In this document: in pieces, positions 44,740 to 58,000 of the stretch
Numbering within the stretch: position 1 is the first letter of the stretch
Layout: each line of letters starts with the position of its first letter
From: Perca fluviatilis
Taxonomy: Eukaryota; Chordata; Actinopteri; Perciformes; Percidae
Assembly: GCF_010015445.1 (NCBI RefSeq)
Contig: NC_053121.1
Span: 25,762,434-25,826,433, forward strand
Length of the DNA: 64,000 nucleotides
Direction: 5' to 3'
Notes under the pieces: model-generated
What the model was told of the DNA's origin: nothing
The model's input: only the letters and a program-made list of their open reading frames with translations
The model's database searches: none
Translations under genes and position numbers: made by a program

Positions 44740-45430
44740 TAATTCCATATTACATTCATGTTAGCGCACTAATCAATTTAGATTCACCCATCAAGCTTAG
44801 TCAGATCATTAGGAAGCAATTTTCATTTTTGCCTTAGAGTCCATTAGTTGCTTGAGTAACATTGGACTCTAAATTGATGCGCTCAAATTGCATCTGGACT
44901 GATTTCAGAACAATAACAAGCACAGAGAATTACATGCAAATGCATCATTAGATCTAAAAACACATTATCAGTTGCAGCCACTTATGGTGTCAACACATCA
45001 GCAGTAACATCTTCACATTACCACCACCTTTGCCAATCATTCAAATTGCTTCTATTGTTGATGTGTTTATGGCGGCTTTGGGCACCCTTGCTCTTTCACA
45101 TCTAGATGGAAAAAGCTGCATGTACGCTCCACTGAGCATCACAGGAAGTGACTTTCAGCTACCTTACACAAGGTGGGCAAATCAGTGGGGAGCAAGCCAT
45201 TATGGCAGTGTTGTGGTTCATTTGAGTGCTATGCACTGTGCAAGAAAACATGATCTTTCCAAGTGGCCAGGGGATTCGGCACAGCAGGGTCGCTGGGGAG
45301 GAGTTGCCCTGTAAATTACAACTAATTACAGCTTCTATTGAGCTGAAATCCAGTCCGCTCGGGCCCACAATTCATGAGGAATTTCACTTTCCCCACTTAA
45401 AGCTCACTATCCATGGACAGCACTGAGAGA
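44740..45430. promoter_or_regulatory. Candidate conserved non-coding block with POU-dimer-like site
   Basis: Repeat-free, containing TTACATGCAAATGCATCATT near 44930, an octamer one base away from the palindromic POU dimer site ATGCATATGCAT, and several TAAT cores. Function inferred only. Confidence 0.25.
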
Positions 45431-46468
45431 GTTAACACAATTTAAATAAGCACCCTAACATGTACTCAGATGTACTGCGTAGATAAATGTGGGAACAGCA
45501 GAGCGGGTTCATATGCAGTCATATACACAGGATGTGAAAATATGCCTATAAAATAAGAATGGGAATATTTCCATTAAAGTCAATTTTATTTTATTTTATT
45601 ACAGAATCGTAATTACCATAACATTTACATAATTTATCTCAAATTGCTAATAAGATAATTAATGTTGTATAGACCATGACATGGAAATTATTGCCTCCCT
45701 TCTGTATTGTTTTCCCACAATACTGCAATTAATAGAAAGAAATGATACAACACTGGACACTCTGTCCATAGCTAGGTATGATGTAAGTGTGATGCAATTC
45801 CCTCGGCCCATGGTTTCAGAAAAAGGAAAGCAGTTTTCAGGTCGGTAACAGTATGAGCTCTGACAGAAAAGAGGATATTTTTGAAGGAAAAGAAAAACCT
45901 GAATCTTCGGTTGCTGTTGCTCATTCCAAAAAAAGCCTTTTGTCATGTGCTGCTTCTAGACTAGACCAAGGTCTTTCACTTTTCTTCAAAATCACACATT
46001 ATGCACACAAGACAAGCTACAGCCCAGAGAATGCTAGCATTGTGAATAGTGTTTACAAGCATATTTTCACAATAAAGAAAAAGCCCACAAGCAATATACA
46101 CTCTGATAGAGAAAGAGCAATAGAAAAGACATGGTGTTACCTGAAAGAGTTACAAAAAAGTGATTGATTAATTTCAGAGACCAGTAAAAGAGACATGCTA
46201 TAATGACAGGCTATCCCAGGGTGTTACCCCACTTTGTGCGGAGGCGATTTGTTATATGGCCAGAGAAAAATGAATCCAAACATCGTCCATGTTTGGATGC
46301 CTTTCATACCCCCAATCAGAAACTCCACAGTACCCAGCGTCACCATAAATCCTCCCAGCACCTCTCTGCTTTTTTAAAGATGATCTCCAAATAATCGTTC
46401 ATTGTACTGTTACCATGGGCACAGGAACAAATATCCTCTCCTCTTTTTTTACACAGTCATAGCTACTA
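45431..46468. other. Non-coding; open frame without recognisable domain
   Basis: A plus-strand ORF (45853-46167, 104 codons) is Ser/Lys-rich. It has no family resemblance that I know, no splice context, and a codon use like random AT-rich DNA. I treat it as non-coding. Confidence 0.4.
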
Positions 46469-46902
46469 TTAAAGAGCCTGTATTATGCTTTTTGGGGGGA
46501 TTCTTTCTCTCCCACAGACAGCACTTTTTCTTAACTGCCTGAAATGCCTGGCCCACATTCCTGTTTAAAATTCCTCAATAAGTGATATCACTGATTGAGA
46601 ATGCAAGCCCAATTTTTCTATGTGTGTAGGTGCTGCCCGAGCAAGCACAGCCCACCCAGCGGCTTGTTTAAATGTGGGTGACCAATCACAACCGAGTGGG
46701 CCAGCTGACCGATCAGAGCAGACTGGGCTTTTCGGGAAGGCAGGCCAAGAGCTCAGACAGTGTTTTCGGTTGAGGCACTGCAGCAATGGGCAGTATGAGA
46801 AACAGCAGTATGTTTTTCAACATCAAAGCATGTAAACCTATTCTAGTAGACCCCAAGAGTAAAAATATGATGCTGAAAAGGAGTATAATAGGGGCTCTTT
46901 AA
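46469..46902. mobile_element. TTAA-bounded MITE, 434 bp
   Basis: The left end is TTAAAGAGCCTGTATTATGC; the right end, on the minus strand, is TTAAAGAGCCCCTATTATAC. TTAA lies at 46469-46472 and 46899-46902. Non-coding inside. Resembles a repeat common in fish. Confidence 0.85.
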
Positions 46903-48343
46903 GAGAGAAAAAAACAATGAATTACTCTCCTCACTCATTGCAGTTCAACGGACCTGTTCAGTGTGGCACAGGGATGATTGCCTGCAGCCTCTCCTGCCAA
47001 GACTGTCATTGAGTTGTGTACAGCTCTCACGGCATCTACTGCTCTCGCAGCAAGAAAGGGAAAGATGGTAGAATGGGCTGGAGGTGGTAACTTTTGTGCC
47101 AGACACTGGGCCGTTGAAAGTGAGCGTAGTGCCCAATCTTCTCAGTGAGGGTGGCAGACAGAGCGCACATTAACACCTGTGAGACTGGTAAGCCACAGCT
47201 TTGGCAAAGCCTCTTAGCCCAGGCCTGTGTCATCCATTTTATGTGCCACTGGCACAGGGGCATTTATACACTTCTGCATTACAAAGGGGTATATGCTTGA
47301 TGGCACGCCCTCTGAAGAAATACGTCGCCCTTATCTTGGCACAGTGTGGCCCTTCACAAAACGCAGAAGGAAACTTTTTGCAACTTAGAGACAGGCATGG
47401 CAGCACTCTTTGGGTGCATATGTGTACACCAAGCTCCTGAAATGGGCCAGGCTTACCAGTAGTGAGTACCGGCACTTCGGATTTTTGTCCACATGACTAC
47501 CCTTACTTTTAATAGGCTGATATTTATACCAAAGTAGGCTATATATCATGATTTATTGGAGAGAAAAAACAAGCTATTCTATGTAAAATCAGACATTCAG
47601 CAACCTCATATAGCCAAAATGTAATGATTCTTTGTTAAGAAATTAACAATCGACTCGAGATTGGTAGTCGAATCCAGCTCCTTAGATCGAATCATCGAAA
47701 AGACTATTCTGGGTCACATATCTACAACATATACGTATGAATATTGTATATCCAAGACACGTGATGATCATGTCATGCAACTTTTGAGTTAGGGTATGGC
47801 ACTTTTTTTGGACCAATTCAGTCGCTGTACACACATTCCTGTATATAACCACATTAACAATTCATGATAGTTTACAGTACGTTACATGTACTGGCATTTT
47901 AAATCCAAGCTGACACCCTTACAGACAAAAAACAAGCTTGACCTTTGTTCACATTTAGAAAGAGTCAATCAATATTAGGAAGATGTATGTTACTAATATG
48001 TTAATGGTAATCTAGTGAAATTACTTGATAATGCAGCTGTGCCATTTTTTTACACAGGCAGTGACAGAATCCCCTGGTATTGCCGTATGTTACATTCCTG
48101 ATGTGGGCGTGTAATATTCCACAGAGAGTGTTCAAGATTGATTAGCACTCTACCAACTGTGAAAGCCAACTGTGAAACACATCTCATCGCCGTTACTTGA
48201 AGAGCTTCTAGACAGACTGAACTAGCTAAATAAATCAAGCCAGGAGCATACCCTTTACAACTAAAACTGTTAATATCAGATTATATTAAAGAGTACACTA
48301 AATTTTAAGATTACTAGCTACACCTAGCGAAAACTAATGCAGT
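46903..48343. other. Non-coding, weak repeat trace
   Basis: AATCGACTCGAGATTGGTAG and AGATCGAATCATCGA (47646-47700) look like an old transposon end. The rest is unassigned. Confidence 0.4.
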
Positions 48344-48460
48344 CAAGATAAGATAAGATAAGATAGAGTATACTGATCCCACAATGGGGCAATTCACTTG
48401 TCACAGCAGCTCAATTCAGCACAACAAAAAACAAAAATCCACATTAAATATAAATAGGAT
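48344..48460 (-). repeat. LINE 3' tail with (GATAA)n
   Basis: AGATAAGATAAGATAAGATA followed by GAGTATACTGATCCCACAAT, GGGGCAATTCACTTGTCAC: read on the minus strand this is a retroelement 3' end (...GATCAGTATACTC then tandem TATCT). Only the tail is present. Confidence 0.65.
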
Positions 48461-51400
48461 AGAAAAATACACAAAGAAAGAATAAAAATGGTAAATAGAA
48501 CAAAATAAGAAGAGAATAATAACAGTAACATGTGCACTATAAACACTTCTTGTATTTACAGGTGGGGAGGATATATATACAGATGAATATGAAATGGCAT
48601 ATTGTACAGATCATTATTATTTACACGTGGGGTGAATATATATATACTGATATACAGATGAATATGAGATGGCATATTGCACAGTCAAATTGTCAAAACT
48701 GTATTTGGAAATGTTTTAATTCATCTTTATTGTCTTTTTGGAGGCTGTTTATTCTGGCATTGTTGCATCGGATTGCTAAGAGGTGTTTATAACATTGAGT
48801 GTACCCTTGTTGATATAAATGAGGTGGACAAAATGTTACAAACACCTCCCAGTATAATGCAATATATTTTACCAGCACCACAAAATTACCATAAAGTTGT
48901 AGCAACAGACCCTCTAAAACAGTTTCAACAACATTCAAGGACATTATAACTTTGTACAAAGGTAGCATTACTTCATGGTTGTATCAGACTGAATTACTTT
49001 TAGCTAGAGCAGTTTTAATCTGGCAGTGTAGTTTATAAACACAGACAAATACACAATTTACTCACTGTGTTGTAGCTACAAAATAATAAATGTTTGATAT
49101 AACAAGTAAAAGAGGACAGCATTGAGTCACAAGCAATATCATGAATTACTCATAGGAGCATATTAAAGAAATAATGACATTAGATTTTTTCGTATCTATC
49201 AATACATTATTGTAAAGTTACTAAACCTTAAAAATAGTATACAGGGAATAAATACATTGAAGAATTGAAGAAAGTGCTCCCATTTGTACATATTCCACGG
49301 ACAGACATTGTTATTGTTTTGTATTTGTGTCGAACCTCTACTTTCTTCTCCAAATTACATGTTTCTTTGCTGTGTCCAATCACTATGTGGTAATACAAGA
49401 AAACAACATACACAGTGAGATCATTAAAGTTTCATCTTATTAGCCCAGTAGGGAAAAGTACAGAATGCACGGAAATGGACATCATTACTGAGTACTACTT
49501 CCAGGGAAACATAATACTTTTTTCTTCTGGCTGACATTAATGATTGGCTTCTTTGTCGTGCCATGGCAGGCTTGTCAGATGCAGCTGCTATGGAGATGAG
49601 ATCCACCTCAGGCTAAATAATGTTAATGGGATTCCCACACAAACACCTATCACATATATTTTTAAGCTGGTACACACCCACCTCAGGTTTTCCTTGCTTC
49701 AGCAGCATAACCTAAACTTTTTCTTGATTTCTTTTCCTTTCATGGGAATTTACTTCAGCAAAACAATAATAGGAAAACACACATTTAAAAGTTAAACGTT
49801 TCTATGTGGCCCGTTGGCTCGAGATATGGCAGAGAGGTTAATACATAGATTTCTATTCCCTGAAATGTATGTCATATTTACACACTGTTGCTATCAGTCC
49901 GGTAACTTGACACAGGGCTAAGTGATGTCACCAGTATGCTGACAGCTCTCCAAATGCATGGGGGTGGAGAAATAACAATTGTGTGGAGAGATAGTGAGGG
50001 AACAAATAAGAGATGATGGGGGAATATGGTGGACGCATCTGTGTGTAAGGATGCTGCGGCATGGAGACACAAATAGTCTGCACCAAGAGACTCCTAGGGG
50101 AAGAGGTGAAGTGGGCTGCAACTTATGCCACATCCCAGATGTGTGGCTGCAGAGAGGAGTGGATGCTAAAAATGATTTTTACAATCATTAAATCAAATTG
50201 GCAGTTGGCTGCAGTCAGTTAAATGCTGAACTCGGTCCAGTATCTCTGGGATTAAGGAGTGACGTGAATTCCTTGTCGGTAATTCTTCAAGACAAATAGC
50301 AGGGTTCCCTAGACACCGCCCCCTTCAAGGCAGCAGGCAGCCTGCACTAATTAGCAAGGGAGGTGTGAAGGAGAAATCATTACTTTATCCACACACTGTG
50401 CCCTACATACCCCTCTCTCTCCCCCACAGACACCATCAGTCCACCTCCCTTATATCCTCTCCCCACAATCTGCAACACAGTGCATGTTCATTTGTCTATA
50501 AGTGTGCACATGTATTTGTGAGCAAAGTCTGCACCCAGCAACAGAGAATACTGCCAGTGGGATCAAATTGAAGAGCAAATGGAGGATCACAGATAAAGGA
50601 GACAGAAGAGGAGGGATGGTGTTGATGGAGGTGCTGGAGGGAATAGAAAAGACTGTCAGACTAACTGCTTGATAAAAAAAAGGTGGAGGGATGGAGGGAA
50701 GGGACATGTGCTGCAAGGTGTGGACAGCACAGCGCCATGACTCCCTGGGTGTAATTATGATAGAATGGTCTGTGATTGATTGTTTGAGCCTGCAGAACCT
50801 CCAAAGCACCTCTGCTGTGGATGAGGCCTTTGTGGCAATGCTTAGCCCCCCTCCTGTGGACCTCAGCTGGGCTCCTATTCCCAGCAGCATGATTCATGAG
50901 CACTGGAGCTCTCTTCTGACCTGGGCAGGCCTGCAGCCCAAACCATCAGGTAGAACTCAAAACAGTTGCCCTCACCACAATTAATGAGCTAAAGAAGCAG
51001 AGGGCAACCGCCACCATCTTCCTCTTTCATTCTCTCATTTTAAAGCCTGCATTCACAGCTGTTCAGGATAATATCTTGTTACCACAGAGCACAGATCAAC
51101 AAGAGGGGGAAAAAAGCCCCGGGTAGGCTGATGTTGCTAAAAGCGCCGCTGTATATATACAGACACAAACCGCCACAGGCTTACCAGTAGGAGTACATAG
51201 TCAAACCAATCAGATTTAGGGCTAGATGCCACAAGTAAAGTGGTGCACTTAGTACATCCTGGCCGCTATCTCTTCAAGAGCATCTTGAATATTTAACCAT
51301 GGCTCAATTTTACGTGCAAGCTTTTAAAATATGTGATATTTATTTAATGGGGACAGAATGCATAAAAGACGCGAAAATTGAGACCTGTCGCATCTACCCC

Positions 51401-52025
51401 CTTTCAAAAATGCACTTATATTGAGAAGCACTTACCAACACAATGCACTCTTTATGTTTGTGCCCCAAGTTACACATACTGCCATCTCCACAAAAAAAAA
51501 AAAGTTAAAAGTAAAAGCAGGAAAAAGTAGATAGAAAGGAAGATATTGGGAAAAGTATGAAAGGGAAACCATTGCGTGTGAAGGCCAGCAATTTTAACAG
51601 TATTTTTAAGCAATACAGCTTTAGTCTTATGGAAAGAAAAACATCTATACAGGCACTCTAGCACAAGCGTCACTCAGCACCATCAGCAGCAACTCAAAAA
51701 AAAGGAACAAGAGTGGCACAAAATAAAACGGTGCTCTGAAAAGACAAACGGATATGTAACATTCATAGGTGGTTCACAAGAGCATCTGAGGCAAATGATA
51801 GCATTGCACAATAATCCCCCTTAACTACCCACCCACTCTGTCCCCACCCCTGAAAAAGCGCCCTTTCAGCACATATTCATAAAGGTTCTCTAATGGCTTC
51901 CAGAGGGACGACGGGGCTTTCTCCTCAGACAGAGACATTTCACAGGCCCACAGGCACAGCAGAGAAGAGCCAAGAGAAAAATATCAAGTCTGAGAGAGAG
52001 AGAAGTGAAAATGGGAAAAGACAGA
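48461..52025. other. Non-coding, no feature recognised
   Basis: Many overlapping short ORFs, none with a recognised domain. A GC-richer patch lies at 50580-50980. Short poly(A) tracts near 51490. A short quasi-duplication of AATATGARATGGCATATTG occurs at 48587 and 48661. Confidence 0.4.
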
Positions 52026-52059
52026 AACACACACACACAGACAGAGAGAGAGAGAGAGA
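52026..52059. repeat. (CA)/(GA) microsatellite
   Basis: A short (AC)n run passes into about 9 GA units. Confidence 0.93.
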
Positions 52060-52334
52060 ATGTCTTCATCATGAGTGGAATAGGAATGATGTCCCACTGG
52101 GGGCTATTAGTGAGCCTCTACATACAATGGCAGCCTCACCAACTTCCAAGTGTGGCAACAATGCAAAGCCCCCAGATCACTATGGCAGGGATATTAAGGT
52201 TGTCAAGGAAAACATACCTTTTGTAAAAATCAAGTATAGATACTCACATATTGGAGTTGACCATATTGCCTTAAAATTATATAATACTTATTAGGTATTA
52301 TTGCGATGACAATATGTAATGTCATCGTGTAATG

Positions 52335-52450
52335 CAATGCAATTCTACAGCACCTCCTGGACACTGGACTTGACATGTGGACAAGAGGAGCCGGGGACTG
52401 AACCACCAACCCAGCGATTAACGACCCACTCTACCTTCTAAGCTACAACA
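52335..52450 (-). repeat. tRNA-derived SINE fragment
   Basis: On the minus strand the A box TAGCTTAGAAGGTAGA (52445-52430) and B box GGTTCAGTCCC (52404-52394) stand at tRNA spacing, followed by GGCTCCTCTTGTCCACATGT and CCAGTGTCCAGGAGG. A different SINE type from the one at 12028. Confidence 0.75.
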
Positions 52451-55000
52451 TAAACTGTTCATAATATTTGTAATATATATTGTAATATAGCCAGTGTCTG
52501 TGTGTCATACATGATGGATTTAGAGTCACTGATGCAGTGACACTAAAATAGACCCCAGCTTTGAACTAAATTTAGCTTCAAACAGGCCGGTTTGGATTAA
52601 ACAGGCGTCTGGCTGGGGATTATTCTTTATACTTAATTTCTAATTGGATCTCCGTTGGCTTCCCAAACTAGTCTTATTGAAGTTTTTTTTGTTTATTTTT
52701 GTTTTGCTCCTTTCATTATGTGATGTTCTCTGTAACTGGGCTGTTTGCCTTGACTTTTCCGAACTTGCAAAACTCAGAATTTTTTGTTTGTTTTCCTGAC
52801 ATTATGACTGGAAGCTCTGGTTATTTACCACAAAGTGAATGCACAATGTGATCAATGGTCACCTGCTGAGGGGATTCAGACAGATTCTGACATTTCGTCT
52901 GGCAATCCATTTTGTTACTAGACGATGATGACGTCCGTGGCATTTGTTGTGTGATGTAGCAACTGTGCTCTTTTTCTTTGCGAGTTAATGTTGACATACC
53001 ACTTCCGGCAGCAACGTTACTTTTGTTTTCAACCATGCTTGTTCCTGCTGTATGTATTCATGGCTTATTACATTATCACAATTGCAATATTGTTAATATC
53101 ATTATAATATAAATTTTTTATCACATTGAACATTTAACCAATACCATATGGGATGGCACACCCGGATCACTGATTGGACACTTGCATTGTGTGTTTAGTT
53201 GCAGAGGTCAGGAAGCGCACAAAGCATTTGTACTTCATTAAAAGTTATACTGCAACAGACCTGTAAAAGTGCGTTACCCTATCAAATTCACAGCAACACT
53301 TTGACTGACATTGAAGGACCAGAATTACAGTAGGCTTGGTTCAACTACGGACCGTGGACCAATTATTGTGAGTTTTCAGTTCAAGTGCATTTACCATCTC
53401 TCAGAATCAGAAACAGCCCATTAACAATTCCTCATGAACAGATTCCTCAACTCAACATGGTGCTCATTAAAATTGCATTGGGAAGGTGCCATTTTCACTT
53501 TTTAGCTTAATTGCCAGGTCATGTAGATTGGACAGATGACAGTGAAGGTGTCAATGCCAAAGGATGTGTTAGTCTTAGTCAGCCAAGGCTAGTAGACAGT
53601 ATAAGCAATCAATTGCTGAACATGTTCATACGTCATTTATATACAGGCCAAATTAAGCCACAGACAAATTAAACGAGCTTGCTCATAAATTATAGGACAG
53701 GGATGGGGGCACCCGATATATCATTGCCATGTAAGTCATCAATCACTGTGAGGTTGGAACTGGTACTGTATCTTGCCATCTCATGGATAACTGTGATGGT
53801 TATTCTCTCACCTACTCTTTCAGTGTCCCTTCACTCTGAGATGAAAGTGAGGCGTTACGGTCGAGCTGACTGATTAGGTGACTGCTAACCTCACATTCTT
53901 AGTAACCTCAGTCTTGCTTCATTACACTGCTTAATTTCTGACTGAGCATTTGGACACACTGCTCCATCCTAATAAGCTTATAGTAAGTGATAAGAAAGAG
54001 AGAGGACTTATAGGCCTGTAAAAGGACAACTGTTCTATGTATTTATACAGTGTATGCATCGGGCCCATATTCTCCACTTTCAGGGTCTGTTTCTTCAGTA
54101 ATACTGTGCTTCTACCAGCTCAGTCAGTGTCACTTTTCAGTTACGCTTTGCAAACATTGGGTGTAAGGAACATATTAATTTTGGAACTGTAATGTATTCT
54201 TTAATGTTTGAATGCCCTTTATAGACCAGTTTGTTTGCAGTAGACCCTGGAGTAGCGCAGTTAGTCAATCTAGAAGCATGTCGCCCATTTTTCCCATTGG
54301 GTCTATAATTGCTCGGCCATAGACATATATCAGGCCTGTACATGAGCTTGTTCCTCACTTCTTATGCACTTTACTTCACAGATAAAGCCAGCAGCATCTT
54401 GTTATAACAACATTTTTACCATGTCCCATAGTCCTGACTCTGTTCCATGACTGACATATTAGTGCATATTGCCCTATAGGCATTTTTGAAGGAGACACTT
54501 ACCACAGGGTTCTTCAAATTTCATCAAAATTCTACAGCTGCATGTGAAGTGTTTCTTTCCTGTACAGTATACCCATTTTGGAAAAACTCCACTACTTGAA
54601 ATTATTCAGGACATATTAGAATGCAAATGAGTCCGTCCTCAAAACCAGGAACTAATTGTCAGTGCTTATCCATAATGTGCCATGCCAGTGGTCCAAATGG
54701 ACGATTTGTGTCTTACATTAAAAGGTGGGTATCTCATTATGGTATTCAGCTGTTAGTATTACTATTTTTTTGAAAATAAAATAAATGACCCTGTGAACCT
54801 CCCCAATAAACCCACACCAATAAATAGGTGTCAATCAGCAGCATATTTAAAATCCTTTTCAACTGCAAATATGTCTCATTCATCACATTTATTCACATCA
54901 TCAAATTGATTGGCATCGTTAAAAGCCTTGATGGATTATTTACAGGACACCGTAACCGTATGTCCACAGAAGACCATATCATGCAATCGTCTTGTGGTGT
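52451..55000. other. Non-coding, no feature recognised
   Basis: No exon, RNA or assignable repeat. Confidence 0.4.
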
Positions 55001-58000
55001 AAAAAAAAAAAAATCAATTGTGAAAATTAGTTCTATTCACTGAAGTGAGACACCAACACAGTGACTGAAGGACACAAATACGACGATTCAGTCAAGACAC
55101 TTTCTACAATAACAAGAGGACCTTCAGGAAAGCATACTTCTAGTATTACTGAGACTCTGTTTCATTTTGTTATCTGTGTCTAAATGTTATTGCTCCATCC
55201 TTTTAATGTGGCTCTGAAGTACATCAAAGTGTTACCTGGCATGCTCTAAAACCATCACTCATTATTCACTTACCATCTCCAAATGCACAAACACATCCAT
55301 CTAATTAAGAATATGGAAAGCCTTTTTAAAGATGATCTATTTGTATTTAAATCTCAAAGAGAGCAACATTTAAAAGAAAAACAACTAAAGAGTTGTACAA
55401 AGTGGACTGAACTATCCGAGTCTAGACAGAGTCTAGATGATTAAACATTTGAATATTAAACTGAGGTCATGCACTGCTAAAAGAGTAAGAACCCAAAATA
55501 TACATATTACCTTATTAAAAGAAATTTGAAAATTAATTAATTTTAATAGTACATGTACTGTATATCTGAAGAACCCAAACTGTACAGCTTTGAACACAAA
55601 GTATGGCCAACTTTGTTCCTTTGGCAATGACAGCAAGGGCATCACAGGTGCTATACTCCATGCTCTCTTAAACCTGCACAATTGCTCTTCAAAACTATAA
55701 AAGGAAGGAAGGGAGAGGGCTGTGCTCCATGCTTCTCAGGTGAACAGCTGGACTGTGGAATATTTGGCGGGCAGAAAGTATGAGGCACAGCTGGCTTTTA
55801 AGAGGAAGAGCTACCCTGGAGCCTCTGGGAGGTCACAGCCTGCTAGGCCGTGAAGCGTTGCTCGGCAGGAGCCGTGTGTAAAGGCAGAAGGCCTGTGCCA
55901 CTGTGTGCAGATGTTCCCCCCTGCTCTGCTGGCTGCTTCAAAACACACACAACGCACACACAATGCACGAGCCTTGGTGCAGAGATGATTTAACACCTAG
56001 AGCAAACACTTACCACAGACACCTTCACCAAACATAAACACACTGACTCCACACACTCCTTCATACTGCACACACATATTCCCTCTCCGTATCCTGTCTG
56101 CACAACCACGTCACTTTCCCGTGTCCTCCATAGCAACAAGCACCACCTCAGTGCTCCTGAGTGGTGCTGCTGGAAACAATAAAGTAGGGTTTAAATGAGC
56201 TCTCCAAGGTCTGAAACACACATGTAGGAAGGTAGGAAGGTGCCCCTCAAACGCAGCAGCAAACTGCTCCTCCTCACTTCATAACAGGGCAGCTTCTATT
56301 CATTACCCACAGGTAAAGCAGAGTTATAGGACAAAATTAAGTGGAAAAAAACTCGTCAAGACTCCAACCTTCACCTCCCTTAGTACTATATCTTATTATG
56401 TATGTCTCTCACACTGCGCCACATTTGAATAGCAATCCACAACAAACACAATCAATAGCACAAAAAACGTCCTTCCTTTTAATTCCTGAGCTGTATGCAT
56501 TTATCGACCTTAGTGCTCCTTGGGGATATATACATAAGGGACAAGCCATGCTATCCAGAGCAAACTGAGCCAGTGTTTGCGGTATCATTACAAAATAACT
56601 CGTCGAAGAATGTCAGTCAAAGGCATGTGCTATGGCAGATTTACTTCAGGTGGAACACGTGGCATGAGAGATGCCACCATAGGATTGGTATAGTCATCAG
56701 GCACCAGCATCAGCAGTCTACTGACAGTGATGAATAGAGAAAAAGACAGTATGAGTGGCAGGCCCTAGTGAGGGACAGCACTGTCCTCGGCAACCTCCTC
56801 CACACCGGCTGTCCACCCAGACAAACCCAAGAGACAAATCCTGCTGCTGACACCGATGGACAAGCACATCTGGCAACCAGGGTCCACCAGGGTCCTCAGT
56901 GACAGCCCCAATCAGCCACTTGATATTCACTGTGCCAACTTCCCGTTCTCTCAGCCTGATGCCAGAGACAGAAGGAAAGAGAGCAAAAGAAAGGGGGGGG
57001 CTTTCAACAGGAAATCAAATGTTAATCAGCCCAATCACAGGCATCATAGCTTCTTCATAGTTGCACTCTGACATTGATATCCAATCAATCAAAAAGCCTA
57101 AATATGGTTAGATCACCATGAAATTAATAATAGAACAATAGACGGTTTAGAGTAAATGATGACAATGGTGCCATGAATATTAATGCCTCAGTGGAGCACT
57201 AATAAACTTTTCCAGTATTCAGGTTTTTTTTAAACTATGTCATTTTTTTGTAAATCTCAAGTAATCAGCATGTGTCAAACATACATGCTAGAGAACTGTA
57301 TCAAAGTAGCAACCGTTGTTTTTATTGTTAAAACCTGTACTGATATGACAGTAGCAGTTGTTTTATATGTATTGTTAGTTCTAGTGCCCTTTCATTAATT
57401 ATGTACCAGAAACTGGCCAAAGGCTATATTGTTGTCTAGTGAAAATTAAATATTGATAAAGCTCCAGCTTTCACCCCAGATTTCATTGTGTTAACAAATA
57501 TGTTTTGTTTGCAAAACAATTTGAATTTAATAATTCATCAAATGGGGGAAGAGGCCATTATCATTCAGTATGAGCTCTGTGCGGGCTCCAGATGTCAGGG
57601 ATCATGTCCTCGGACTGACAATACATGCAAAGTCTGTGCCCTCTTTTATACATTATTGAAAGAAAATTCTGCAAGGTGGGTTTAGACATGGGCACGGGGA
57701 CTGATACATAACATGTATAGAGGTGACCTGAGACTGTCTGTCAGGAAAAGATCGTGACGGAAATACAAACTACATATTTACACTCATATCTGTGTGATCA
57801 CTTTGTCTCTATACAAGCACTTTTACTAAAGAGGGATTTTGCTAAACATGTGTTCAACTAAAGAAAGAGCTTTTTAATTAGCCCAGACCAATTTAATAGT
57901 AACACTTTATTTACATAGCAATTTACAAAAAATAAAACATATACATTAATTAGTAAAGTATAATAATATCATCGTGCTTCACAGGATATTTAATTCAGCC
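55001..58000. other. Non-coding, no feature recognised
   Basis: Short A run at 55001-55013 and G run near 56990. ORFs are short and unlike any family I know. Confidence 0.4.

Noticed and set aside
45853..46167. 104-codon ORF, Ser/Lys-rich
   Set aside because: No domain, no splice context, composition like random AT-rich sequence.
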